A stretch of DNA of 64,000 nt from positions 14,985,001 to 15,049,000 of the forward strand of contig NC_135149.1 in the NCBI RefSeq assembly GCF_050948215.1, read 5' to 3'. The notes below the pieces were generated by a model. The model was not told the origin of the DNA. It saw nothing but the letters and a program-made list of their open reading frames with translations, and did no database searches. Of this stretch, positions 1 through 12,700 are shown one piece after another. The first letter of the stretch is position 1. Every line of letters starts with the position of its first letter. A program made the translations under genes and the position numbers. Source of the DNA: Halictus rubicundus. Lineage: Eukaryota; Arthropoda; Insecta; Hymenoptera; Halictidae.

Positions 1-14
1 AATTATTTGGATAA

Positions 15-272
15 AAATCCAAAAAATTAAACTTAAATATATGATACCACATAGTTTCTCAAATGTCATTCTTACTAATCAATCACAACAATAATTTTGA
101 ATATTAAACTGACAAAGAATAGACAAATCTAAAAAATCTAAATTAAAATTCAAAAATTAAATATATAATACCACATAGTTGCTCAAATGTCATTCTTACT
201 ATTCAATCGCAACAAAACTTCTGAGTGAGTTAAACTGACAAAGAATAGGCAAATCTTAATATGAAACTGAGC
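15..272. repeat. Diverged tandem duplication, ~124-bp unit
   Basis: Two adjacent copies of an AT-rich unit share the strings ATACCACATAGTT (44-56 and 168-180), TCAAATGTCATTCTTACTA and TTAAACTGACAAAGAATAG. The offset between copies is about 124 bp. It lies in the intron upstream of the first visible alpha-catulin exon. No coding content is seen. Confidence 0.8.
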
Positions 273-453
273 TAATTAGCATGTATTATTTATTTGTTAG
301 ATTCTTAGAGATTACGGTGTTCTGTAATAGGATTCCATATTTTTCTTTCCTCAATTAAAACGAACAGGAATAAATAATCGGTCCTCACTGACAGCGTTAA
401 GAAATGTAGATGTGGATGGTTGCTTGGTAGCAATGCATTGTGTCATTTTGTAG

Positions 454-702
454 CAAAACTACGAAGGCGGTAGTGGTTCTCCGAGTGCTGAAATGGAGCA
501 AGCTGTACAAGCAGTATTCAATGCGACGAAAGATCTTCGACAACAGCTTTGCGCGACCGCGATGGAGCAGATGGCTGATCTAGGCCAGGTGACCAAAGCG
601 GGTCTGGAACTCGTGTCCACGATCAAGAATCTCGCTCTGGCCAACGACATCAATAGCTTCGAAGAGACAAAATTTGAGGAGTACCTCGACCACATTGTCG
701 AA
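454..702 (+). CDS. alpha-Catulin: alpha-catulin exon a (internal)
   Basis: The acceptor TTTTGTAG ends at 453 and the donor GTAAGT begins at 703. The exon is 83 codons in phase 0 at both ends. The reading frame is closed upstream only by the TAG of the acceptor, so the ATG at 493 is internal rather than a start. The encoded helix-rich segment begins QNYEGGSGSPSAEMEQAVQA and ends EEYLDHIVE. The Gly/Ser-rich opening may be a linker between helical bundles. Confidence 0.85.
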
Positions 703-3700
703 GTAAGTGCCTTACGACTTTTCGAAATTTTATCGATGATTTATTTTACCTTTAACGCTGCACGTCTTGTTTAACGAAGACAAATACGATTCAGTGTTAC
801 CTGCTAATTCGGCGACTCTTGAAAATATAACAACAATAATAATTATTTAAGTGGGATTGGACGTCCAATTTTATCGATACAAATTGTATAAAATATATAC
901 AAATAAAATATGAATTTTTCTTCTGTCTAGAGTGATAGTTAATACATCGTTCTAATTAACAAAGAAATATAAACTATATTTTCATACAACAGAGATATTC
1001 TCTCGGACGATTCGCTTTACGTTTATACAGAGTGACCTTATTAAGATTAACCTGATCATGATTATTTTAATTTGGATTGATGTAGTATATTTAAGAAAAT
1101 TAATGCAAAATGTGAAATTGAATTCTTCATTATTCAAGAAGATAAAATATGAATTTCATATGTACTAAATTATTGTCTTTCGTGTAACGATAAATGTGTC
1201 CGCGAATGACGATAAAATATTGTTTCATTTTAGAACTTTGTAATTGTATTTTCGTACTATGCAGACAGATGTGCAATCGGCGCATAGCTGTTACTTTACG
1301 AATGCGCACAGAATCCACGAGTTATTAATCTATACGTTAACAGGTGTGCAGAATAATCAGACACGTTGCGCCGACGGAGACACTCTCAGTTTCAGCGAAG
1401 TTCACAGCAATTAATTTGAAAATGTACGGTCCCCAAGTGCTGACAGCGGCGCGAACGTTGGCAAGGCATCCGACTAGCAAAATCGCGAAAGAGAATCTGG
1501 AAGGTAATAGAACTCATAATTAACAAGATAAATTCTGTCGTTAAAGACGAAATTCAATCATCGGAATTAATAAAACTTTGTTATCAATTGTTGCAATTTT
1601 TCATAGTTTTACGACATTGAAAAATACCCCCTTTCAAAACTCACCTGGAAATTCAGTATTAATATAATGTATATTTAAAAAATATTTAATAATTCCGGAA
1701 TAATTATAGTAAAACTATTCGAACCACTCAGTATTATACTTTATTATACTGTGTTTCAGTATTCGCCGATATGTGGCAATGGCTGATGAATGACGTGACA
1801 TCGGTCGCAAAGGATGTGCTCGAATTACATCAGAACCGACCGGAGAAGCAAGTATACATGTCCTTGCCACGACCAGGAGTAAGTGCACTTTTACAATGGT
1901 TTGCATCTACAGTGATTTCTCTATATATGTCGCCAAGGCCTGGATGATATACGTCGCGGAATTATCCCCACTACCGGGCCACGAAGCTCGAGAGGCCTCG
2001 TACGTCAAGGAGCGTAAACATAACACAGCTCGGGCTGTCTCCTGGACGATACACGACGCTGACAAGACCCGTGTTGTTGACATATATCGAGAATTCATTG
2101 TACTTCGTTTAGTGCGTGTTTTACATCAATCCTAAACTTAGTGGAAAGATTCAAGATATAACTTTTTAAAACACTTTCTATTTGTATGATTGATCCCTCA
2201 TTTTGATACTATTCAGAAGCATTTTTAACAAATCGTGAAATTCAAATTTAAAGCGAAATTTCTTTTACACTAATTCATTACATCGAAACCGCGATCGATA
2301 AATAAAAATGTACTCGGTGCTGGTCTGGTGATTTTTCTTAGTCCAAGCAGAAAACATAAAAAACACGTTCGTTAAAGTTGAAATAACAACGACTCGCTAT
2401 TACAGAGCATGTAATTACCACCAATTGCTCGGGTCGGTAATCCTATCCTAGTTAAGCATTATAAATTAAGGACAAGTCGAGTTCTATATAATCAAGGTAA
2501 ACGGCGGCCATTAACGTTCAACAGCACGGGAAATGAACGAATCCATTCTATTAGAAGCTCGTGTTCTTTAAGACCCAGTGAAATATCCTCTTTGTTACGA
2601 AAATTCACCAAAATCTTGGACAAAAAAACATTCTAAAAATTATGGACTATCGCTAAAAATATTTAGTTAATTTATCTTTTTACTCCAGTCATTGCTAGTT
2701 TTCGAATCTTCATACTTAGACCTAGTCATTTGTCCATCTACTCTTCTTATTATTCCCTGGACATATTTATTAAATTTTTTTTTCATATCTTATCATTTCA
2801 TCTTTGCCCACCAGGCAAAAGGCCATTTTTCAGTACTGGTTATACGACAAAGTCTGCATGATCTCCTAGCCGCACGGTCTCTTTGTAAATTCAGAAATGG
2901 TTCCGAGTGGGATCAGGCGATAAAGGAGATTTGTAAATTTGCAGAAACACGGGACGACAAGCAAGCCGCTGAAGCCAGCGAGATTGGACAGCGAGGAGCA
3001 AGCGAAGATCGCGAAGGCCGGGTTGGAGATGAAGCTGATCACCTCGGAGATGGACGCGGAAACGGAGAAATGGCAGGAAAGCGGCAGCGCCCTGCAGGAG
3101 AACAACGACATCGTGAAACGGGCGAAGAACATGTCCTCGATGGCGTTCTCCATGTACCAGTTCACGAGGGGCGAGGGCGCCCTGAACACCACCCAAGATC
3201 TGTTCACCCAAGCTGAGTATTTTGCTGAGGAGGCGAACAGATTGTACAAGGTTGTGAGACAATTCAGCTACCAGGTACGTGACATCCGCCGGGAGGGCGT
3301 AGTGCTCAAAGCAAACTGAATACACATTTTTTAATTGGACTGATGTTGAGATGTTGCGTGACATGCGTGGCCACGCGTACAGAGAACTTACTGTGCGCGC
3401 ACGTGTTACACGAACATCCCCCTTTATTTCTGATCATTCTTTTTTATCCATTGTTTATTATTATACGGATTCTATACTGGACTTGATTCCGAGTTTTTTG
3501 ATCCTTGCTATATTGGAGATACGTTTTCCTTCGATTTCGCTATTGAGTTTCGTTTTTACGTAATTGCGATGCCGGAGCCACGTCGAGTCTATCGAATCAC
3601 GCCGCCTGCCCGCTACACCAATCGCAACTCAAAGTTTTCTTTCGATGGTACACAGCAAAACGAGAATTTCTCTTGACGTTGTCTAAAAGTGTCCGTTATC

Positions 3701-6700
3701 GATTCTGCTCGTAATTAAGGATTAAAATTGACGATTCCGGTCGTTCGTTGCGAAGGTAGCGTAGCGATCCTGCGAGTGGACTCGAGGTGGCTCAAGCGTG
3801 AGTTCTTAGCATTAGACATGTACGAATTAACACGTTTGCTGCCCTTTCGACCCTCCTAGCTAGGCCGAATATATATATATAGTTACCTGAAGCCATTTTG
3901 ATCTCTTTATACTCTTCTTGAAAGAAATCAACAAAAATCGCTAACCTTGTAATATATTCTGTATTATGAAACCCTTTCTTGACCCTCGCTCTTTGAATGC
4001 CTCCATCCAGGTAACTCTTTCTCTCTTTACTTTAGACCCTTGTTGGGCTCATAGAGATCATGTTCGCCTTGTACAGATCGTTCTCATTTGTATATACATA
4101 CATACGTGTATATGTATATGTATGTATACGGGGTGCGTCAGTAAGAACTACTATATAAAATAACTCGCTATCTGTTGGTTATTAAAATATTATGTAGCAT
4201 TTCAAGAACCGCGTCGAACGAGTACAATTTCATCTCATTGATATCTCATTTTTTCTCGGAGATATCAAGGTGACCTTGAGTCTTTCTCAAAATCAATGCA
4301 ACTTTCTTTTAATACCACGTTGTTACGTTGTGAAGGACGAATTCAGCGATATATAATATAATGACCTCGAGTTGACCTTGAAGAAGCTTTTGAAAATACT
4401 CCAGGTGATTCTGGTATTTTTTAGAACAAATGTCATAACAAAATCAGCTTGTACTCGTTCAACGCGTTCCTTGAAATGCTGCATAGTTCACGAAATAGTT
4501 TTTTGATACAGCCAATAGATACCGAGTTATTTCAGATAGTAGTTTTCACCGACCCTGTATATCGATGTAACATATATATGTATATATATGCACTTATTAT
4601 ATGTTCGTATATTATACGATATGGTATATATATGTACAACTTAGTCTGTAGATATATTATACATGCTATGTACTTGTATATATATGCGCGTATTTATGTA
4701 TATACATATATATTTTTATTATATATATTTTATATATACATATATATGTACATCGCTCGTTCATTCTGCGAATACGTTGTTCCAGTTGCTGTTAAGTGTT
4801 GTCGTTCTCTATCTTTCTCTCTTTCTCTTTATTTCTGTCTCTATCTCTCTGTCTCTCTAACATCGTTTCACGTTACTGCTCCATAAACTGCTAATGCAAG
4901 ACCATGACACCTAGTACGATTCACCTGACAATCGTTTCTTATGTTGAATGACGTAGCGTAAACTACATCACCCGTTTGGTTTTTCCGTTACACTTCTCAC
5001 CGAAGAGTGAAGCACGTTGTAAAAGGAACGGCTAATTTCACTAGCGATCACGACTGTAACATCATCTTTCGTTAGACGTTCGATTTGATTTTGACAATAG
5101 GCGTTGATCACTTTTGCCTCTTGCGTTGTAAAAATGCCAACCGACCCATATATTTATATGTCGTGATCAATAACAGTGTATTATTCAATTGGAGTACATC
5201 GATCTAGATGAATAGAGACATTCGTAAAGTTCACATGGCGGAGATACTAGTGTACCCTAAAAACTGTTTTTCTTACGTTAAGTTTCAGGTGAACGAATTT
5301 TGAAATGGCAAAGCGTATTCGAATTTTCGTTTCTCGCGGTCTATATTTTTCTTTTTCATCGCCGTTTATGTTTTACTCGTAACGTAAGTGAACGTGACGT
5401 TTTTTCTTTTTTTTTTTTAGAAAAGATTAGACGAGTTATATGTCATTAAACGTTTTTACTCAGTCACGGCATCGAAACGACCACGATCATTGTTTTGTTG
5501 GTAAATCTATTTTGTGTACGTACATTTATGACTTTTTTGTGTACGATTAGTAAGGTGTGTTTTAGATGCTACGGGAATGCTTCCGTCTGTGGACGACGTC
5601 TATGTGCATTGTGGTCCCCCTCCTTCCACTATCTGGGGCATGACTATTATGTCTCAGTTTTTGCCAGCTTCCGAATCTATCTTTCACTAACCTTCACGTT
5701 GACCAGCTAAGATGAAGTTTAACGTGATATAATTCATAGGCGAACTTGCAAAATCATGTATTACAATTTACAGGGTAAATTTAGACAGGTACCAACCCTT
5801 ACAAAATTATTCGATTAATTACAAAAGAAGAAAGTGTCTACCGAGAATTTACTGAAGTTCAATTGCTGGTACAGTGTTTATTCTATATATGTCCCAAATG
5901 CCTAACCGATAAAAGTCCCAGAACTATCTCCACGTTGAGTATACCTCGTGAGGGGCCAAGAAGCTCGAGAAACCTCGGTCAACAAATAGTATCTCCTGCC
6001 CGATATATGTCCGTGGCTAGACATAAATCGAGTAAACACTATATTAATGTAATAGTTATTTATTGCTTCTGGGATCCTTGTGCGCATGATTAAGGCTCGG
6101 ATCTACCGGCAAGCTGAACTAAACTGCAGTTATGTTAAGTTTACACATATTTACTTTTTGGTGAAAATAGTGTCCACTGCAGCAAATATGTGTAAACGTA
6201 GCATAGCTTAGAGTAGCTTAGCTTAGCTCGGCTTAGCATGTCGGTGCATCAAGGCCTCATTCGTGTGCGCCAGTTTCCCAGAAGCAATAGAAACGAAGAG
6301 AAACGTTTACGTGTTTCATGGTAACCAAAAGTTTCTAACAAACGACAGAAATAATTCACTGTTGCGCTGAAGATGAGTTAAGGGGTATCGCTTCTGTACG
6401 ATTTATCGTTGAACATGTTTGCTCTAACTATTTAAACATAGTCGTGAAAGTTATATTCTTCATACTTGCGATTAGAAAAATTCGTAATTTCTTGTCATAG
6501 TATATGTAGCAATATGTACCAAATTAAAAAAGAAATTACGAGGTTACTGTAGAATTGCATTAATCATCATTAGTACTGGCAATGTTCGAAGAACACAATG
6601 TTGCAATAATGTCCGTGGTAATTGTTTAATTTGCAAAAATCTTATGTTAGAGATTTAATTGAATTAATCTGACATTAAATGTCACTAACGTGCTTTATTA

Positions 6701-9700
6701 TATTTTGCAAATTTTTAGCAGTCTATTCGCCATATTCAATGAGATGGTTTAAATTGCAGCAGGTTATAATGAATCGTAAAAATGGAACTTTTCTGTACTC
6801 CTCCAAATACATTAACTAATTTGTAGAATAGTGAGAATAAGAACTATTCCATTTAGGGACAATGTTTTCTATTTTCCCAAACCTGAAATTATATCTGCGA
6901 ATTTCATCTTGGTTGAAATCACTTGCATACTGCAATCGAATTCAAGTTTTTGGCTTGATCGTGTAATATTCGTGAAGCTTGCAAAAAACAACAAGGTCTG
7001 TACTACTTCACTGTCATTCACACAGTCACTGTCTAATGTTCTTCTCAAGCAACTTACACTGTTCTGTTCAATCTTTCGCATTGTGTTACTTTTAGGACGA
7101 ATAGACTATGTTTCTGTTAACTTACTAGATGCAATCTTATGAGTATCCAAGATACGTGTAACAAAGTATTTATATTACTAGTTCAACGAATAAAGAATAG
7201 AATCAGGCATTGCTTCAAAGAGTTTTTGAAAGACGCTACATATGTATAAAACATAAATATCGCAAGGCAAATGTTGATGGATGGTTCTCAACGACTATTT
7301 GATACATACAATGTTACGTAGAAGTAGTTCTAATAATATTGGTGAAAACTGTTTGAATAACATAAATATAATTTTGTACGTACAGTATCGACCAAATATG
7401 TACATTGGGTGGAAAATTCTGCTTTTCTATTGTAAGAAAAAAATTGTAATGAGATGAAATTTCGATTAAAATTGCTCAACCTTAACAACGTATCAATCCT
7501 TACATTTTGAGCTACTATATTAGCAAGTATAAGCATATATATTAATAAGCAAGAATATTCATAAATCTTAAAGTGATTGATACCATCTCTAGTGACTTTC
7601 TACATACTTCTGGTTGATTAGTTTTTAAAACACGATATTGGAGTGAAAAGATATAAAAAGACCACGAGGCCAGAGTACAGAATAATACGAAATTTCAGAA
7701 CATAAAGATCAGACATTTGTAGATTAGCCTCTCAGATCATTCCTGTTAGAGTATATTGGATAGTTCTGAAGCGTGAGATCGATACTGTATATCAATACAA
7801 TTATTTTCTCTTTTTTTTAATGAACCCATTCAGACCTAACAAGGCTAACTCAGTATTTTATGGAATTTTCGTTACGAAAATAATTAATAACGTCTGAAAA
7901 TGAACAGAAAAATACAAAAAGAAATGAATGTAAGGTTTTTCGCATTACAGTACGTGTAGACTCATTTATAATTGGAAGTTGAGTAAGCACACCAGTAATT
8001 GTGTTTTTAACTGTATATGGCACGTCTTAACGGGTGAAGAACAATTGGGTCTCTGTTCAATTTGTTTATCTCGCATTTAGGATACGAAAGAGAACATTTT
8101 TTTCATTCAGATAAAACATGGTAGTTAACATTGACACAGAGTGCAATACGTAAAGTCGTTTGTCCGAGTCGTTGGTAACCGATGAACGAACACGTTTGCC
8201 TTGCGACACGATCGAAGACGCAAGTTTTTACATGATGTCGTATGGGCGTAGGTACCTCCTGGCCCGCACAAGAAAGACCTCCTGGAAAACCTCGATCGTG
8301 TGCCGACGTACGTCCAGCAGCTCCAGTTCACCGTGAAAAATCCGACCGTCGGGAAAGCCGCCACCTTCACCAAAGTCGACAATGTAATCCAAGAGACAAA
8401 GAATCTGATGAACGTGATTTCGAAAGTGGTCACAACATGTTTCGACTGCGCCACAAAGGTAAGAAACGCGATCGCGTCGATCCGTTACCGTACGTTTCTT
8501 CTCTGTGTCACACACGAAAGATTCAAGTATCAGTATAGCACAGTGCTATTTTCTTTACTGTCCACTTTTGTATTTTAACCGTTACTTTTTTGGAAGTTAC
8601 TTTTTTTACTGCTCGGAAACGGGAGAATGTTCAGTCTTTGCTCAGCGAGATACGTTTCTATTTTTACCTATCGTGGATTATAATGACTATAGTAAACATT
8701 ATGACCGAAATGATCATATTAAATGACTGCACAATGTTAGAACGAATAGATCGACGAACGAGCAAAGATTGGACGATACTTGGTTTTTATCGTAGCTAGC
8801 TTTGTGTCGGCAGAAGATCTATGTATTTCTATTTATGATAAGCGTAAAGACGTTGTATCTGTGACCAATTCTGTGCGAATATTTTGTGCTCTTATGATGC
8901 AAATTATGCCCGATACTTTCAATTAAGGTCGCCTTGTCTTGTCCGATGTATTGCAATTGGTAGGGCCGTCTAGTTTGGAAAAAGTATCCTCGATATTTGA
9001 TTCTGTTATTTACTTTGCTGCGTTAGAATTACTTGGGAAACACTTTGTAATTGTGGAAGATCATTCCGTAAATAATAAGGTGTGAGAGAATTTAAAGGAT
9101 GGTTCTCCATGACAATGTAAGACGAAAATGAAGAGTAAAAAATTTGTAATTTCGGCTTCATTTTTTAGTTATTAACACTTAAACATCCGCCTAAAATGCG
9201 GCAACCCGGTCAACAGAGGCGTACGTTGGGTACGCCATAGAGGCGCGCGACAGTAAGCACGACACCTGGCAAGAATTTCGCGCGTAAACCGTCCGATTGG
9301 ATCATTCCACATGCATTTTCGGTTCTAGCCGAATTATTGGCTAAAGTGTGTGACCTGAAAGCCTAACCATTGGGCTCGAGCGAGGACCCCCTCTGATACG
9401 TGACTGTCGCGCGCCTTCATGACGCAAGCAACGTACACCTCTGTTGGTCGGGTTGCCGCATTTTAGGCGGAGTTTTAATTGATGATAACCAAAAAATAAA
9501 GCCGAAATCGCAGTTTTTTTATTCTTTATTTTCGTTTCATATTGTCTTGGAGATTATTATTTTAGCTTCTAATCGACTACGTTCGTGAATATAGTTTAAG
9601 TGAGATGTATATGATTGAATGGAGTGTAGGCAATTAGCTGCCTCGTTACGGCGTGTGAAACTAAATAGAAACAGCAGTAATTGTACTGGTAGTTGAATGA

Positions 9701-12700
9701 AGATCTAAAACTATTAATAATGTAAGTAAAAAACTATTATAAATGCCTTTATTTTGTAACTGTAAAAGGGAGAGCAGTGATTATAACATTTCAAAATGAT
9801 CATTTATTCTAATAGGAAACTTCAAGTTCTTAGGGGAAACAAAATTACTGGCGGAAATAGTACACAGTTTCCTATCGATATAAGACGAAGTTTTATTTTG
9901 TAAGGAAAATTTCTATCCCCCGTTCTTCTTCGGAAGTTGTCCGCTTGGTGTCAGAACGAAAAAGTATGTCATATTCTATCTTGTGCCGGACAACTCAAGA
10001 CCACTCAAGAACAGTGTCAAACCGAATAGGTACCCTCATCCGTAATACGTCAAAAGCCGTTCCGAGACATCGTCTTATATCGAATGAAAACTGTATTAGG
10101 CAACACATTAGACATAGTAGACATGGTCGCTAAAAGCGAAGAACGCGCCATTAGAGGGCCTAAGAGAAGGAAAATATTCGCACAGAGTCCACGCATCATA
10201 GAATGCCGCAAGCCAAAAGTCATGTCACGCCTAAAGTGTCTACATGTCCTTCCATGTATTCATCGACTAGCACAATGTCACCATGCCGCAGTACGTGGAG
10301 CTCAGTCCGACGACGATGCCCGGCCTAAGCGAAGAGGACTGCTTGTACCCAGTTAGCCCCCAAATGCTCCCGTCGACAAGTCCCTACGTGCAGCCGCATC
10401 CTCTGACCACCACCCAGTTACACAATATCTTGAGACCTAGCCTAAACTTCCTGCCCTTCAATTACAACACGCTGCCAACCACGGGCTCCACCGCTAGTGG
10501 AGCATCCACCGGTTCACGTAATTCCGCATCCTTCGTTCATCCCTCCGTCCTTCCTTACTCGAACACCAACAATGCAGGCTGCGGGCCGCAGGCGCCCCAT
10601 TGCCTTCAGAATCTACAGCTACTGCAGCTGCAACTGCATCACGCACAGCTGCAGCATCTGAGACACGCCACTCTACCGAGATAACACAGACTCTCGTTGC
10701 ACCGTGACGGTCGCATGTGTTCACGTACGCGGCCACGATGCTACCGAGCACACGTTCATCCGCTGTTCTTTCTTTTGCACAGGTTCGACTTTCGTTCCCA
10801 ATTCTTCTTTCTCTTTGGTTTGCTTTTCGTTTTGTTCCGTTTATGTCGATTCCGTCGCTGATTCTCGCGGTTAACTCGTTCGGCGAATTTATCTTTATTT
10901 CGTTCCTCGGGCGGATCCTGAACGCGGATCGTCCAATCACGATCTATCGATGTTTTCGAGGCTATTCCTCGATTAGTAAAGGAGATTATTGTTTCAGAAT
11001 TTTGTATATGTGTTTATTAACTAGCTTGCAATTCGGACAAACTGTGTCGGAGGTTTTACAAACCATCTTTGTCGATGCAAATTGTGCAGCTCTTTGACTT
11101 TTGGTAATATTACTTCAGGAATCAGATAGCCACAGTAATGAAATTTTGTTAACATTTTTGTGACATTTTTCTGGTTAAAACGACTCCAAACACGACACTA
11201 TTCGGACTGTATTTACTTGTTAATCCACGAAACAATAGAACCTCGGTTATCCGAACTAGTCGAACTACAGTATTCAATTAAATTTTTACTGATTTGTACA
11301 ATAGATCGTATTCTGTATGGATCGTTACACATAGATTGAACTGTTTAGTTTGAAAATTCAGATATCATCAGTTCGGATAATCGAGGTTCTACTGAATCGT
11401 GAATTAAACAAGCAAGTATGCTCCGAATTCTAGTATGTTTGGACTCGTTTTAATCAGAAAAATGTCTCGAATATGTTGGTCAAAGTTTCATTAAAAAAAA
11501 AAGTTGAAAACGGAGAACTACATGTTCTTCACAATCCAAACTGATTACGTTTCACATGCATTGACATTTCTTCAACTTCTCGTTTTTAAAGTCCACTGAA
11601 AGTTTGAATTGATTTGTCTGAAAAATCAACTCCTTATTTACATTTTTAAAAAAACTCGTCGGTACGAAATTTGGAAATTTTCCAATTGAGTTATGTGTGC
11701 AGTGTAAAATATAGTTAACCGGGTTTTCACCTCTAGGCACAGTTGCCCGATTGATTGTTCAGATTCCAACTGGTCTCGCTCGGAGCGACTAGTCTTTAAT
11801 TAATCATCGAATTGCCTATTTGCGTCGAGGATATTGATCGATCGTTTTTAGGCATCCGTGTTCGTCGAATTTTTCCTCTTGTTTTTTTTTTTATCGGCGT
11901 TGTTTTCATCGCGCTTTTTACGCGTAGGCATCTCTGTCGCAGTAGTGTGAACTGGCTTGAATCGTATTTTTTTTTTAAAAAAAGCTTTTTTAATTTTTAC
12001 AGACATTTTGTATCGTCGCAACAGCTTTTTGCTTCGATTAACAAATTACACCGTGACAATGTACAACATTATCTACAGCAAGGTGAACTGATAACAAATC
12101 TAGTTTATTGTTTTCAGCCATCTTCTACAGGAATGGGCGCAATGCAATGTTTTATAACATAGTTCATAATTTGTTTTTTGGTTTTTTTTATTGGCATCGC
12201 ACACTGACATGCCGAGTACTAACGAAAATAATGCTTATTTTATATATTGAAATGTGTATTACTATTTGAAGTACTAATTGTTAGAATAACAATATTTCAC
12301 TATTTTGTTTAGCTATTTTCACATTTAAATACTCGTCTTTTTTTTTTGACGAGGTTTTAACAGTTCCAGTTGCACTGTTTTAAGAAAGCGTATTTTCAAC
12401 TAAAAAAATTTTTCTTTAGAGATTGACAATGTCAGAGAGAAATATTTTGGAACAAGAAGTCATTCAAACAATAATAAATAAAACGTTTTAATAAAATTTA
12501 ATAAATAAATTTAAATTAATGAATAAACTTTTGAATAATCTTTTACTAGCTTCTGTGCAACATCACGATACAAAATAATTTCTGCGCTAAATCCAAAATA
12601 TTTCATTCGCAATTCGAACAGGGAAAGTATAAAAAGTGCATAATGTTTTCTCTGTTCACTGACTCTTTTTCAAATTAATGACCGTACTATTTTTACGTTT

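Larger units (their letters stand above)
3275..8251. other. Long alpha-catulin intron (~5 kb)
   Basis: No protein-coding exon is recognised here. Exons d and e join in phase (SYQ to VPPGPHKK), so no missing exon is required. The intron holds MITEs at 4129-4557 and 5872-6041, TA-rich low-complexity DNA at about 4560-4765, and a hairpin with AGCTT repeats at 6139-6240. Confidence 0.7.

Noticed and set aside
493..774. ATG at 493 as a gene start
   Set aside because: The codons from 454 to 492 are open and follow a good acceptor, and the frame corresponds to the middle of the protein, so the ATG is internal.
2692..3216. 174-codon + strand frame overlapping catulin exon d
   Set aside because: It reads exon d out of frame (Asp/Arg/Gly-rich nonsense). 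The spliced frame matches the family and joins neighbouring exons in phase.
4449..4886. 145-codon Tyr/Ile-rich frame
   Set aside because: It is produced by TATATG repeats; no codon bias or domain.
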